From the NCBI GenBank assembly GCA_021767625.1, contig JAASTB010000122.1, forward strand, positions 1 through 6,850: a stretch of 6,850 bases of DNA, given 5' to 3'. Shown here one piece after another: positions 1 to 6,727 of this stretch. A model generated the notes under the pieces. The model searched no databases. It was not told the DNA's origin and was given only the letters and a program-made list of their open reading frames with translations. The position numbers were made by a program, and so were the translations under genes. Each line of letters starts with the position of its first letter. The first letter of the stretch is position 1. Source of the stretch: Wenzhouxiangella sp. GTDB lineage: Bacteria; Pseudomonadota; Gammaproteobacteria; Xanthomonadales; Wenzhouxiangellaceae.

Positions 1-2528
1 ACACCAACGGGCACGGTTCCCACACGGCCAGCACCGTCGCGGGCAATACCGTCGACGCCAGCTCCACGCCGCCGGCCAATCCCCCGTCAGGCTTCAGCGA
101 GCTTTCCGGCGTGGCGCCCTGCGCGCACATCCGCTCCTATAAGGTCTGCCCCGGGCAGAGCTGCCCAGGTGCCGACATCGCCGCGGGCCTGGAATCGGTC
201 CTGCTCCACGACGACGCGGACGTGATGAACTACTCGATTTCGGGCGGCCTCAGCCCCTGGAACGACTTTGATCGCGACAAGCTCGATATCGTCGACTCTG
301 GTGTGTTCATCGCGGCGTCGGCGGGCAACACGAGCCAGTCCATTCCCGACCCGGTCGGCCAGGTCAACCATCGCGGCCCCTGGGTGATGAGCGTGGCGGC
401 CAGTACCCACGACACCATCGAAGGCTTCAGCGTCGCGCTCGACGGCGGACCGACCGGGGCCGGCATCGAGGGCAGTGGCCCGGCGATGAGCAGTCCCTAC
501 GTGGGCGACCTGCGCTACGCCGGCGACGTGGACGCGGCCAACTTCGAGGGCTGCTCGGCCTTTCCCGCCAACGCCTTCGACGGCGAGGCGGCACTGATCT
601 CGCGCGGCTCCTGCAACTTCTCCACCAAGGTCAACAACGCCGTGTCGGCGGGCGCCAACTTCGTCGTCGTATTCAACAACGTCGCCGGTCCTCCCATCAT
701 CATGGGCGGTCTGGATGCCACCACGGTCTCCTCGGTAATGGTCGACAACACCGTCGGACAGGCCATGGTCACCGCCCTCGGCGGCGGCACGGCCCAGGTC
801 ACGGTGACGCCGACCCTGCAGGGCTTCAGCGACCCGTCCTACGGCGACATCCTGGCCGACTTCAGCTTCCGCGGCCCGACGCCATCGCCGCTGCAGGACC
901 TGCAGAAGCCCAACATCACCGCGCCGGGCGTCAACATCCTGGCCGCGGTGCCGGGCGGATACGGCTTCATTTCCGGCACCTCGATGTCGAGCCCGCACGT
1001 TGCCGGGGCGGCCGTTCTGGTGCGCCAGGCCAACCCGAGCTGGACGGTTTCCGAAGTGAAGTCCGCCCTGCAGATGACCGCCGTGAAGGCCGGCACCAAG
1101 GAAGACGGCGTCACGCCCTGGGACTGGGACGACGTCGGCAGTGGCCGGGTCGACCTCACCGGTGCGGCCCGCGCCGGCCTGGTGATGGACGAAACCGTCG
1201 CCAACTACGTGGCGGCCAACCCGGACACCGGTGGGGACGTCAAGACGCTCAACCTGCCGAGCATGCGCAACCTCTCGTGCATTCCCGAATGCACCTGGGA
1301 GCGCACGGTGCGCAACACCCTGGGCACCGCCAGTGCGTGGACGGTCACGACTTCCAGCCTGAACCCGGACCTCGACATCCAGGTGTCCCCGAGCAGTTTC
1401 TCGTTCACCGGCGACACCAACGAGACGGTGACGCTGACCATCACGGCCTCCCCGCAGGCGGACCTGACCAGCGTCATCGCTTTCGGCGAGGTCGTCATGA
1501 GCGAGGACGCCGAGCAGGCGCCCGATGCTCACATGACGGTTGCCGTCAGTGGCACGGACACCCTGCCGCCGAGCATTGAAGTCACGCCGGCCAGCATCTC
1601 CACGACCGTGGACATCGACTCCCAGGGCAGCGAACAGCTCGACATCACCAATGTCGGCGACGAGGACCTGACCTGGTCGATCGAGTACAGCCAGAGCACG
1701 GCGTCCACGCGCGGCATGGGCACGATCTGGGATCAGCCCACCGAAGGCACGAGCGGCATCGTGTCCGACATCTTCGAGACGGCCAGCACGGGCGATATCC
1801 CGATCTACTCGGCGAACGACTTCCTGGCCGCCCCGCCGCAGAAGATCGGGACGATCTTCACGCCGGGCTTCTGGAACGGCGGCGACGTCAGCACGGCCAA
1901 TACGATCAACTGGTACGTCTATGCCGACGACGGCGGGCAGCCCGCCGGCGAGCCGGGCGACGGGCAGGAGCTCTGGTCGTATTCCGCCGCGCCGGGCACG
2001 ACCGGGGTGACGATCAGCGACAACAACATCACGCTGGACGTCGTGGCCGCCACGGGCTCGTCGATCTCGCTGCCGGAAGTCGGCCGCTACTGGCTGATCG
2101 TTGCGCCGAGCATCAGCACTTCGGATTCGCCGAGCAGCTGGTGGAACTGGTCGCAGGGTTCGGCCGCAGAGGGCACCAGCCACCTGTGGGACCCGACCGA
2201 TTTCTTCGGTGCCGGCGCGACTTCCTGGACGCCGCAGACCAGTATCGGGGTGGCCTGGCCCGACACGGCCTTCACGCTGAGCGGTACCATCGATTGCACG
2301 GGCACGGCGCCGAGCTGGCTGACGCTGAGCTCGGAAACCGGCACCCTCGGAGGCGGCCTGGGAACCACCCTGACGCTCGACTTCGACGCCACCGGCCTGG
2401 CCGAGGGCGACTACGAAGCCTTCCTGTGCATCAGCAGCAACGACCCGGAAAACGACCTGCAGTTCGTGCCGGTGATGATGACCGTGACCGATCCCGGATC
2501 GATCTTCAGCGATCGCTTCGAGCAGTAA
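1..2528 (+). CDS. Secreted S8 subtilisin-like protease, plant-cucumisin type with PA domain (5'-truncated by window)
   Basis: This is the C-terminal 841 residues of an extracellular serine endopeptidase, read in phase from base 3. The signal peptide, propeptide and catalytic Asp lie upstream of the window. Numbering from the first full codon, the catalytic His is residue 4 (NGHGSHTASTVAGN), the oxyanion-hole Asn is 109 (FIAASAGN) and the catalytic Ser is 327 (GTSMSSPHVAG). A protease-associated (PA) domain at about 166-270 interrupts the catalytic domain. With the HTAST, YKVC and SVAAST signatures this is the layout of plant cucumisin-like subtilases. A subtilase Fn3-like domain follows (about 414-520), containing ERTVRN. 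The tail is an Ig-like domain in two halves (523-567 and 765-830) around a Trp/Gly-rich beta insert (about 574-755). Cys765 and Cys809 may form a disulfide. The protein ends SIFSDRFEQ, with no membrane helix. A strong terminator lies 30 bases after the stop. The family is very secure; the tail's function is inferred. Confidence 0.95.
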   Translation, partial: TNGHGSHTASTVAGNTVDASSTPPANPPSGFSELSGVAPCAHIRSYKVCPGQSCPGADIAAGLESVLLHDDADVMNYSISGGLSPWNDFDRDKLDIVDSGVFIAASAGNTSQSIPDPVGQVNHRGPWVMSVAASTHDTIEGFSVALDGGPTGAGIEGSGPAMSSPYVGDLRYAGDVDAANFEGCSAFPANAFDGEAALISRGSCNFSTKVNNAVSAGANFVVVFNNVAGPPIIMGGLDATTVSSVMVDNTVGQAMVTALGGGTAQVTVTPTLQGFSDPSYGDILADFSFRGPTPSPLQDLQKPNITAPGVNILAAVPGGYGFISGTSMSSPHVAGAAVLVRQANPSWTVSEVKSALQMTAVKAGTKEDGVTPWDWDDVGSGRVDLTGAARAGLVMDETVANYVAANPDTGGDVKTLNLPSMRNLSCIPECTWERTVRNTLGTASAWTVTTSSLNPDLDIQVSPSSFSFTGDTNETVTLTITASPQADLTSVIAFGEVVMSEDAEQAPDAHMTVAVSGTDTLPPSIEVTPASISTTVDIDSQGSEQLDITNVGDEDLTWSIEYSQSTASTRGMGTIWDQPTEGTSGIVSDIFETASTGDIPIYSANDFLAAPPQKIGTIFTPGFWNGGDVSTANTINWYVYADDGGQPAGEPGDGQELWSYSAAPGTTGVTISDNNITLDVVAATGSSISLPEVGRYWLIVAPSISTSDSPSSWWNWSQGSAAEGTSHLWDPTDFFGAGATSWTPQTSIGVAWPDTAFTLSGTIDCTGTAPSWLTLSSETGTLGGGLGTTLTLDFDATGLAEGDYEAFLCISSNDPENDLQFVPVMMTVTDPGSIFSDRFEQ

Positions 2529-2558
2529 CGGCACACCGGTCGAAGCAGCAACCCGAAC

Positions 2559-2591
2559 GAAAGCCCGGCGACCCGCCGGGCTTTCTTTTTT
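2559..2591 (+). terminator. Rho-independent terminator of the first protease gene
   Basis: A perfect 11-bp GC-rich stem pairs GAAAGCCCGGC (2559-2569) with GCCGGGCTTTC (2575-2585) around a 5-base loop. Six T residues follow immediately (2586-2591). It begins 30 bases after the stop codon at 2526-2528. This is a textbook intrinsic terminator and implies that the downstream protease has its own promoter. Confidence 0.93.
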
Positions 2592-2618
2592 GGTGCGGTC
2601 GAAACGGGGGCGCCCGAA

Positions 2619-2636
2619 ACGTGACCCGCATCACAC
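2619..2636. promoter_or_regulatory. Candidate CRP/Clp-family binding site
   Basis: The sequence ACGTGACCCGCATCACAC contains a perfect GTGA-N6-TCAC dyad (GTGA 2621-2624, TCAC 2631-2634), the core of the E. coli CRP site and of the closely related Clp site of Xanthomonas. Clp is known to control extracellular enzyme genes in Xanthomonas. The flanks match the full CRP consensus (AAATGTGA...TCACATTT) only partly. The site lies about 300 bases upstream of the second protease start and just after the preceding terminator, so it would act on that gene. If the promoter candidate at 2684-2713 is real, the site is centred about 91 bases upstream of transcription start, near a known class I activation position. 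This is a motif match only. Confidence 0.4.
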
Positions 2637-2683
2637 TCCGCCTCCCTGTGCGTGGGCCGGCTCAAGCAGCCAAGCGGCGATGC

Positions 2684-2713
2684 TTGAAATTCCGGATATC
2701 GAGCGAGTAAGGT
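2684..2713 (+). promoter_or_regulatory. Weak sigma70-like promoter candidate for the second protease
   Basis: A -35-like TTGAAA (2684-2689) is followed after 18 bases by a -10-like TAAGGT (2708-2713). The -35 box matches 5 of 6 consensus positions; the -10 box matches only 3 of 6. A weak -10 would fit an activator-dependent promoter, and a CRP/Clp-like palindrome lies upstream. The inferred start near 2720 would give a leader of roughly 215 bases containing the hairpin at 2820-2875. Chance occurrence is quite possible. Confidence 0.2.
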
Positions 2714-2726
2714 TCTAGGCACTCGC
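2703..2726. repeat. Inverted repeat overlapping the promoter candidate
   Basis: GCGAGT (2703-2708) and its exact reverse complement ACTCGC (2721-2726) are separated by 12 bases. The pair brackets the possible -10 box and transcription start, where a repressor operator would sit. It could equally be a weak RNA hairpin at the very 5' end of the leader. Six-base arms in high-GC DNA can arise by chance. Confidence 0.25.
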
Positions 2727-2819
2727 AGACATCGAACACGGATGATCGTTCGGGCAGCGGGCCCGCCCCGTCGCAGCATTTCCGGTCGATCCCCAGGTTC
2801 CCCGAAAGCGATTAACGGC

Positions 2820-2875
2820 CTCGAGTCCTTCGGTTGGGGGCCGCACCCCTGTGGTGCGAAGCCGAAGTGACCGAG
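2820..2875 (+). ncRNA. Long interrupted hairpin in the presumed 5' leader of the second protease
   Basis: Nineteen base pairs can form in four co-linear blocks: CTCG 2820-2823 with CGAG 2872-2875; GTC 2825-2827 with GAC 2869-2871; CTTCGG 2828-2833 with CCGAAG 2862-2867; CGCACC 2842-2847 with GGTGCG 2853-2858. A2824 and T2868 bulge, an asymmetric internal loop (2834-2841 against 2859-2861) separates the outer and inner stems, and the terminal loop is CCTGT. No U-tract follows, so it is not an intrinsic terminator. It ends 50 bases before the Shine-Dalgarno sequence. It may be a structured regulatory or stabilising leader element. I cannot assign it to a known riboswitch family. Confidence 0.45.
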
Positions 2876-2925
2876 AAGCGGTAGTCGTATACGCGATGTC
2901 TGCCGGACAAGCCAACAGCCTCAAT

Positions 2926-2930
2926 GGAGG
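2926..2930 (+). promoter_or_regulatory. Shine-Dalgarno sequence that decides the start of the second protease
   Basis: GGAGG lies 5 bases upstream of the ATG at 2936. An in-frame ATG at 2924 would give four extra residues (MEGL), but the GGAGG overlaps that codon and so cannot serve it, and no similar ribosome-binding sequence precedes it. Starting at 2936 also gives a cleaner signal peptide, MKSSCRFLGR followed by a hydrophobic core. Confidence 0.85.
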
Positions 2931-2935
2931 GATTG

Positions 2936-5900
2936 ATGAAAAGCAGTTGTAGATTCCTGGGCAGGATCATCGCCATCCTGCTCGTGACCGCGTCGTTCAG
3001 CAGCCTGGCGGTGGCGCAGAGCCACTTCATGCTGCCCGAGCGCCTTTCGGGCCAGCTTCCGGCCGAAAGCGAGGTTTTGCATGACTACGGTCAGCGGCTC
3101 CTGGTCAGCATGCCCGAGCGCGTCGAGAGCCAGATCGACCTTCGCTATGCCTCTCGCCTGGAAGACATGCGTTACCTGGGCTACCGTGCCTGGCGCGGAC
3201 CGGTGGCGGGCCACGACCCGGCCAGCCTGCCGGAGATCTCGAACGGTTACATGATCGTGGCCCTGATTGGCCCGATCGACCCTCGTTGGCGCTCCGTGAT
3301 CGAGTCCTATGGCCTGAACATCGTCGATACCGTCAATCCCTACGGCCTGCTCCTGAAGGGCAACAGCCGCGACGTGCAGTCGCTGGCCTCGGGCCTGCGA
3401 ACCTCGCACGGCCACCCGGTCATCACGCACGCCCTGCCGCTGCCGCGCGCCAGCCGCATCAGCCCGGAGCTGACCAGCTGGCTGAGCAACCAGGTCACGG
3501 CCGAGAAGATGGGCATGAAGACCCGCGATGGCGCGGCGGAAGTACGCGTCGTGTTCCATAACGACGTCGCGCTCGACAGCGGCCGCTCGCAGGTCCTTTC
3601 CCTGCTCGAGCCGCTCGGCGAGGAAGACATCGGCGCGCGCTCGGCCAAGTACCTGGCCAGGCCCGGACAGCTCGCCGACGTGCTCGACCAGGTTCCCCAG
3701 GTCGCTTTCGTCCACGGCGTCTATCCCAAGGTCAAGCACAACAACATCACGCCCTACGACGGCATCACCAGCATCAAGCCCGTCTGGGACAACCTGGGTT
3801 ACACCGGTGAAGGCATGATTGCCGGCGTCAACGATTCGGGCGTCGATGAAGAGCACCCGGACTTTCCGGGCGACACCATCCTGGCCACCTCGGGCGCCAT
3901 GTCCGGCACCGACAATGGTCACGGTACGCACGTGACCGGTACGATCGTCGGCCGCGGCGCGACGCCCTCGCCGACCAACCCGTCGGGCTGCGGTGACCTC
4001 ACCACGCCGCTGCCGGACGCGCGCGGCATGGCCTACAACGCACAGGTCGTGCACAACAACATCTTCGACGGCGGCATTGCCACCGAATCGGCCATGATGC
4101 AGTGGCAGAGCCAGCAGGGGGCTGTGGTCAACAACAACTCCTGGGGCTACGGCGGCCTGTTCGGGCCGGCCACCGACTACGGCTCGGAGTCCGCGGCCGT
4201 GGATGCGGCCGTGCGCGATGCCGACGCCGCCACCGCCGGCGTCAACGAACAGATGAGCATCGTTTTTGCTGCCGGCAACTCCGCCGCCCAGGGTGTGAGC
4301 AAGCCGGCCAACGGCAAGAACGTGATTACCGTCGGTGCCTCGCAGAACGATCGCTGCGGCAGCTACGTGCCGGACCAGTGCGCCGGACCGGACATCGATG
4401 GCATGGCTTGCTTCTCCAGCCAGGGCCCGGCCAACGGCCGACTCAAGCCGGATATCGTCGCGCCGGGGACCGACATCATCTCCACCGGCAGCACCGACCC
4501 CGAGGCAGAATGGGGCGGCTGGGACCAGGCCTGGACCGGCGACTTCTACGCGCTGCTGCCCGGCACCTCGATGGCTTCGCCCGTGGTGACCGGCGCGGCC
4601 ACGCTGTTCTACGAGTACTACAACGATGTCCACGGCACGATGCCCAGCCCGGCGCTGGTCAAGGCCGCGCTGATCAACACGGCCACCGACATGGGCATGG
4701 GCTTCCCCTCCAACATCCAGGGCTGGGGTCGCCTCAATCTCGAGAAGGCCATCCTCGGACCGGTTGAGGACGGCATCGTCTATTTCGACCAGGACGTGGT
4801 CGATCACCTCAACACGGGTGATCGCTGGAGCACCGAGGTCAGCGTCGGTTCAGCCGACGAGCCGGTTCGCTTCACGCTGGTCTGGACCGATCCGCCCGGC
4901 GCCTCGGGTTGCAGCGACTGCCTGATCAACGATCTCGACCTGATCGTCACCGCTCCGGACGGCACCGTCTACCGCGGCAACCAGTTCTCGGGCGCCTGGT
5001 CGGAAGCGGACGCCACGGGTCGCGACGCGATGAACAACGTCGAGAACGTCTACGTCGATGCGCCGGTGACCGGCAGCTGGCTGGTCGAAGTCGACGGCTT
5101 CGACGTCGCCCAGTCGCCGAACCTGCTCTCGGGTCAGGATTTCGCCTTCGTCGCCACGGGTGACTTCGGCGGCATTTCGGTGGATCCGGCGACGGCCGAT
5201 GTGTGCACCGGCGCCGGCAGCGTGGACTTCACTGCCGAGCTGAGCAGCCAGTTCGAAGGCACGACCAACCTGTCGGCTTCGGGCCTGCCCGCCGGCACGA
5301 CCGGCAGCTTCAGCGTCAATCCGGTGGTCTTCCCCGACACGACGAGCGTCTACACGCTCAGCGACCTGGGTTCGGCCACGGCCGGCGACTACACGCTGTT
5401 GTTCACCGCCACCGACGACACCGATCCGAGCATCACCGGCGAGTCCGAAGTGGACCTGTCCCTGTTCGAGGCGCAGCCCGACCAGGTCGTGCTGCAGCAG
5501 CCGGCGGACGCCTCCGTCGACCAGGACCTGCAGCCCGCCTTCAGCTGGGACGCGCCGACGGGCGCCGACGAGTACCGCATCCAGATTTCGACGGACAGCG
5601 GATTCGGCACGGTCCTGATCGACGAAGTCGTGACCGACACCACGTTCACGCCGGCCGCCGAACTGGCCACGGGTACCGACTATCACTGGCGCGTGCGCAG
5701 CACCAACGCTTGCGGTAACGGTCAGTGGAGCACGCACTTCACCTTCCGCACGCGCTACGAGCCGATCGCCGAGATGACGCCGGGCTCGTTCGACTTCGAG
5801 CTGGCCAACGGCCAGGTCGGAACCGACACGCTGTCGATCAGCAACATCGGCACCGGCGACCTCGACTGGAGCCTGGAGACCGACGCAGTGGAATCCGCCC

Positions 5901-6634
5901 TGGCCGCCATGCCGCGCGGCATGGATCCCGGCCTGGACGAGACCTTCCCGCTGCCGGACTTCACCGCCGAGGCGTCGGACACCGCGCCGCCGACGGTCGA
6001 GTTCACGATCGAGCCGGGCGTCGACACTACCGGTGATGTGGTCGGCGTCAGCTTCGAGGGCACCGCGGCCGGCCTCACCGGCAACAGCAGCTGGGCCTCC
6101 GATACCTGCATGGTGGTCGAAGCGCCCGACGGCACGACGGCGTCCTTCGGCGGCCTCAGCGGTGGCTCCGGCCTTGCCGCCTGCGGCGAGGGCATCGACT
6201 GGGACTTCCAGGGCGGTGATTCCACCGACGACGGCACCTACTCGAGCGAGCACCTGAGCGTCTTCGATCCGGCCATCCCGGACGAGGGCACCTGGACGAT
6301 CACCTTCGTCAACGACTGGGTGAGCGCTAGTGCCGCCAGTATCGACTGGTCGGCCGTGACGGTGACCCTGCACAAGCAGCTGCCGCCGGTGTGCGTGGAC
6401 ACCCCCGCCACCGTGCCCTGGCTGACCGTGCTGCCGACGTCCGGATCGACGGCCGCCGGTACGACCGACGATGTCACCGTCGAGGTGGATCAGTCCCAGG
6501 TCGGCGCCAGCGAGGCCCAGGCCTTCCTGTGCGTGTCGACCAACGACGCCAATCAGCCGATGATCGTCGTGCCGGTCAACGTGACCGGTCCAGGACCGAT
6601 CATTTTCGAAGACCGCTTCGAGCAGCAGCCCTGA
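2936..6634 (+). CDS. Secreted KP-43-type S8 serine protease precursor with Ig-like and FN3 C-terminal domains
   Basis: This is a 1232-residue extracellular subtilisin-like endopeptidase. The signal peptide (1-27) has a Lys/Arg N-region, the core IIAILLV and a likely cut after AVA27. A long pro-region (28 to about 273) contains two similar alpha/beta modules (104-169 and 202-264) that look like inhibitor I9-type propeptide units. The catalytic domain (about 274-607) keeps Asp300 (NDSGVD), His329 (NGHGTHVTG), oxyanion Asn448 (FAAGN) and Ser545 (GTSMASP). NNSWG, the FSSQGP block and NIQGWGRLNLEKA match the KP-43 alkaline protease subfamily. The KP-43 beta-barrel follows (608-745; LVWTDPP, NDLDLIVTAPDGT, NNVENVYVDAP) and carries an unusual Cys659-x-x-Cys662. 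Then come an Ig-like domain (746-846), an FN3 domain (847-942; YHWRVRS) and an Ig-like domain split by a P-domain-like beta insert (about 1018-1148), ending IIFEDRFEQQP. The mature part has 12 cysteines. Probably a nutritional protease; substrate unknown. Confidence 0.97.
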   Translation: MKSSCRFLGRIIAILLVTASFSSLAVAQSHFMLPERLSGQLPAESEVLHDYGQRLLVSMPERVESQIDLRYASRLEDMRYLGYRAWRGPVAGHDPASLPEISNGYMIVALIGPIDPRWRSVIESYGLNIVDTVNPYGLLLKGNSRDVQSLASGLRTSHGHPVITHALPLPRASRISPELTSWLSNQVTAEKMGMKTRDGAAEVRVVFHNDVALDSGRSQVLSLLEPLGEEDIGARSAKYLARPGQLADVLDQVPQVAFVHGVYPKVKHNNITPYDGITSIKPVWDNLGYTGEGMIAGVNDSGVDEEHPDFPGDTILATSGAMSGTDNGHGTHVTGTIVGRGATPSPTNPSGCGDLTTPLPDARGMAYNAQVVHNNIFDGGIATESAMMQWQSQQGAVVNNNSWGYGGLFGPATDYGSESAAVDAAVRDADAATAGVNEQMSIVFAAGNSAAQGVSKPANGKNVITVGASQNDRCGSYVPDQCAGPDIDGMACFSSQGPANGRLKPDIVAPGTDIISTGSTDPEAEWGGWDQAWTGDFYALLPGTSMASPVVTGAATLFYEYYNDVHGTMPSPALVKAALINTATDMGMGFPSNIQGWGRLNLEKAILGPVEDGIVYFDQDVVDHLNTGDRWSTEVSVGSADEPVRFTLVWTDPPGASGCSDCLINDLDLIVTAPDGTVYRGNQFSGAWSEADATGRDAMNNVENVYVDAPVTGSWLVEVDGFDVAQSPNLLSGQDFAFVATGDFGGISVDPATADVCTGAGSVDFTAELSSQFEGTTNLSASGLPAGTTGSFSVNPVVFPDTTSVYTLSDLGSATAGDYTLLFTATDDTDPSITGESEVDLSLFEAQPDQVVLQQPADASVDQDLQPAFSWDAPTGADEYRIQISTDSGFGTVLIDEVVTDTTFTPAAELATGTDYHWRVRSTNACGNGQWSTHFTFRTRYEPIAEMTPGSFDFELANGQVGTDTLSISNIGTGDLDWSLETDAVESALAAMPRGMDPGLDETFPLPDFTAEASDTAPPTVEFTIEPGVDTTGDVVGVSFEGTAAGLTGNSSWASDTCMVVEAPDGTTASFGGLSGGSGLAACGEGIDWDFQGGDSTDDGTYSSEHLSVFDPAIPDEGTWTITFVNDWVSASAASIDWSAVTVTLHKQLPPVCVDTPATVPWLTVLPTSGSTAAGTTDDVTVEVDQSQVGASEAQAFLCVSTNDANQPMIVVPVNVTGPGPIIFEDRFEQQP

Positions 6635-6652
6635 TCGGCGTCGACGGACAAT

Positions 6653-6677
6653 AAAAAAGGCCGCCCACCGGGCGGCC
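6653..6677 (-). terminator. Rho-independent terminator of the minus-strand gene
   Basis: An 8-bp stem, GGCCGCCC (6659-6666) with GGGCGGCC (6670-6677), has a 3-base loop and is flanked on the left by six A residues (6653-6658). Read on the minus strand this is a GC-rich hairpin followed by TTTTTT. On the plus strand no T-tract follows it, so it most likely serves the leftward gene whose stop codon is at 6728-6730. Confidence 0.78.
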
Positions 6678-6689
6678 CATTCCCAGACT

Positions 6690-6718
6690 GGCCGGCGGTT
6701 TTCCGCCGGCCTTTTTTT
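6690..6718 (+). terminator. Rho-independent terminator of the second protease gene
   Basis: A perfect 9-bp stem, GGCCGGCGG (6690-6698) with CCGCCGGCC (6703-6711), encloses a TTTT loop and is followed by seven T residues (6712-6718). It lies 55 bases after the TGA stop of the protease. The T-tract is on the rightward side only, which assigns it to plus-strand transcription. Confidence 0.92.
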
Positions 6719-6727
6719 GGTGGCCGG

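Larger units (their letters stand above)
2592..2935 (+). other. Intergenic regulatory and leader region, no gene seen
   Basis: About 340 bases separate the terminator of the first protease from the start of the second. I find no convincing coding sequence on either strand: the open frames here run in from shadow frames of the flanking genes and show no protein-family motif. The region contains a CRP/Clp-like palindrome (2619-2636), a weak promoter candidate (2684-2713), an inverted repeat GCGAGT/ACTCGC (2703-2726), a 10-base palindrome GCGGGCCCGC (2757-2766), a long interrupted hairpin (2820-2875) and an 8-base palindrome CGTATACG (2886-2893). Most or all of the regulation of the second protease should lie here. 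Confidence 0.7.

Noticed and set aside
111..113. GTG at 111 as the start of the first protease
   Set aside because: The same frame is open to the left edge, and bases 6-47 encode the catalytic His motif NGHGSHTASTVAGN, so the real start lies upstream of the window.
87..2534. 815-codon open frame on the minus strand opposite the first protease
   Set aside because: It is the antisense shadow of a high-GC gene: stop codons are rare in this phase because codon third positions of the real gene are mostly G/C. The translation is Arg/Gly/Val/Asp-rich with no family motif, while the plus strand carries clear S8 catalytic motifs.
2141..2710. 189-codon plus-strand frame running through the first protease's stop and its terminator
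   Set aside because: Most of it is a shifted, Arg-rich reading of the protease gene, and it passes through the terminator hairpin, so translation of it is unlikely.
2924..2926. ATG at 2924 as the start of the second protease
   Set aside because: The GGAGG sequence overlaps this codon and is correctly spaced only for the ATG at 2936.
2812..2935. Possible c-di-GMP (GEMM-I) riboswitch, because GCGAAGCC and a later GGTAG loosely recall its core
   Set aside because: The hallmark CAGGGCAAACC-like segment and the paired receptor stems are absent, so the resemblance is too weak to call.
2921..4807. 628-codon open frame on the minus strand opposite the second protease
   Set aside because: Same antisense shadow effect. 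The composition is low in Lys and aromatic residues, and no recognisable domain or ribosome-binding site is seen.
4850..6373. 507-codon open frame on the minus strand opposite the second protease's C-terminal half
   Set aside because: A continuation of the same shadow phase; no motif and no independent support.
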